A stretch of DNA of 6,187 nt from contig JALSMF010000456.1 of NCBI GenBank assembly GCA_026987795.1, positions 1-6,187 of the forward strand. Direction: 5' to 3'. The notes under the pieces were generated by a model that worked only from the letters and a program-made list of their open reading frames with translations, ran no database searches and had not been told where the DNA came from. Numbering within the stretch: position 1 is the stretch's first letter; each line of letters opens with the position of its first letter. This DNA is from Bacteroidales bacterium (GTDB lineage Bacteria; Bacteroidota; Bacteroidia; Bacteroidales; JAADGE01). Of the stretch, positions 5,491 through 6,187 are shown in pieces. Position numbers and translations under genes: made by a program.

Positions 5491-6187
5491 CTAATTTCCT
5501 ATTAACACAAAAGGCGACCAAAAAAACGGATGTGCATAAGTTCCTCCGTTTTTAATCATATCAGTTTTAGCTTCATATAATGCTGTTGATTTATCTTCTT
5601 TTTCGGTCAGCATATTTTTATAGAAGCTGAACATAAGTTTTGTTGTTGATTCGTCCGAGACTTTCCACAAAGAAACTATAATATTTTTTGCTCCCGCATA
5701 AAGCAAGGCTCTCGAAAGTCCTATAACTCCCTCACTTTTAGATATTTTACCTATACCTGTTTCACAAGCGGAAAGGACTACCAAATCGGCGTTAAGTTCT
5801 AAATTGTAAATTTCTCCGGAATACAAAATACCGTCGTTTTTGCCGTTTTCGGGATAAAATATAAGTCCGGAGAGTTTTGGTTCGTAGGTATCTACAATTC
5901 CGTGTGTTGCAATGTGTATGTATTTGTAGTCTTTTAAATTTTCCTGTTTAATAAAAGTTTCTGTTGCCTGTTTTCTTAAAACATCTTTAACGTTCTTGTT
6001 TTCGGCGGTAAACAAACTGTCAATCATTTCAATTTCTTTTTCACTGCCGGGTAAAGATGTTACACTGAAGTTTCCTATCGTTCTGCTCGTACCGTCGTCA
6101 AAAACAGGAGCAACTCCGAGCCATTCAATGCTGCCGCTGCTTTTTTTACTGTTTCGGGATTTTAAAAACAATCCTGCCGAATAATCA
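5491..6187 (-). CDS. CHAT-domain (caspase-like) protein, C-terminal part; N-terminus outside the window
   Basis: The frame is open through the right edge; the TTG at 6171 is an internal leucine, not a start, because coding continues upstream as DYSAG. The visible 232 residues are the end of a CHAT domain, a clan-CD cysteine-protease-like fold. The catalytic pair is present: His in IHIATHG (codon 5904-5902) and Cys in VLSACETGIG (codon 5766-5764). Downstream are SEGVIGLSRALLYAGA, VSLWKVSDEST and the terminal HPFFWSPFVLIGN, which are standard CHAT elements. Such proteins usually carry TPR repeats before the CHAT domain, but that part cannot be seen here. The substrate is unknown. The three-base gap to folP suggests a shared transcript. 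CHAT proteins occur both as housekeeping or regulatory proteins and in defence systems; nothing here decides between these. Confidence 0.9.
   Translation of the reverse strand, partial: DYSAGLFLKSRNSKKSSGSIEWLGVAPVFDDGTSRTIGNFSVTSLPGSEKEIEMIDSLFTAENKNVKDVLRKQATETFIKQENLKDYKYIHIATHGIVDTYEPKLSGLIFYPENGKNDGILYSGEIYNLELNADLVVLSACETGIGKISKSEGVIGLSRALLYAGAKNIIVSLWKVSDESTTKLMFSFYKNMLTEKEDKSTALYEAKTDMIKNGGTYAHPFFWSPFVLIGN

Noticed and set aside
6169..6171. TTG at 6171 as the start of the CHAT protein
   Set aside because: The frame continues open to the window edge and a start here would cut the CHAT domain; the gene is simply truncated by the window.
5162..6184. Plus-strand open frames (5162-5404, 5996-6184) inside folP and the CHAT gene
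   Set aside because: Antisense shadows of well-supported genes.

Overview
The window looks like chromosomal DNA of a low-GC member of the Bacteroidota. This rests on a CdaA-type di-adenylate cyclase in the same gene string as folP (I recall the two as habitual neighbours in that phylum), on a folP motif of the form IDVGAFSSRPGA, and on a CHAT-domain protein of the kind common there. The phylum call is an inference; there is no rRNA or other marker in the window.

Every gene I can support lies on the minus strand, so transcription runs from high to low coordinates. In that order they are: the C-terminal part of a CHAT-protease-like protein cut by the right edge (6187-5491); folP, dihydropteroate synthase (5487-4663); three tightly packed genes that look like a restriction-modification system, namely a DNA methyltransferase with an HPPY catalytic motif (4636-3845), a candidate PD-(D/E)XK endonuclease (3842-2934) and a D12-class adenine methyltransferase (2937-1936); a gap of about 130-180 bp holding a possible terminator and inverted repeats; cdaA, a membrane c-di-AMP synthase (1754-981, probably with a longer N-terminus); and an MtnA-type aldose-phosphate isomerase (1012-1), cut by the left edge just short of its C-terminus.

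The simplest reading is that an ancestral housekeeping string (CHAT, folP, cdaA, mtnA) has taken up an M-R-M restriction-modification cassette between folP and cdaA. The cassette is much more AT-rich than its flanks: sampled 60-base lines have about 18-22% GC, against about 27-62% in flanking genes. It has its own tight spacing, including a 4-base stop/start overlap, and is followed by a possible terminator. cdaA, on the far side, has no ATG, GTG or TTG that would restore its full conserved N-terminus, as if its normal start had been lost at the junction. The cassette has no visible controller gene and no obvious promoter in its 26-bp upstream gap, so it probably relies on transcription from folP.

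The restriction enzyme assignment is the least certain of the functional calls: it rests on one D-x8-D-x-K motif and on its position between two methyltransferases. No RNA genes, CRISPR arrays, transposases or integrases were seen. There is no gene-free stretch longer than about 180 bases.
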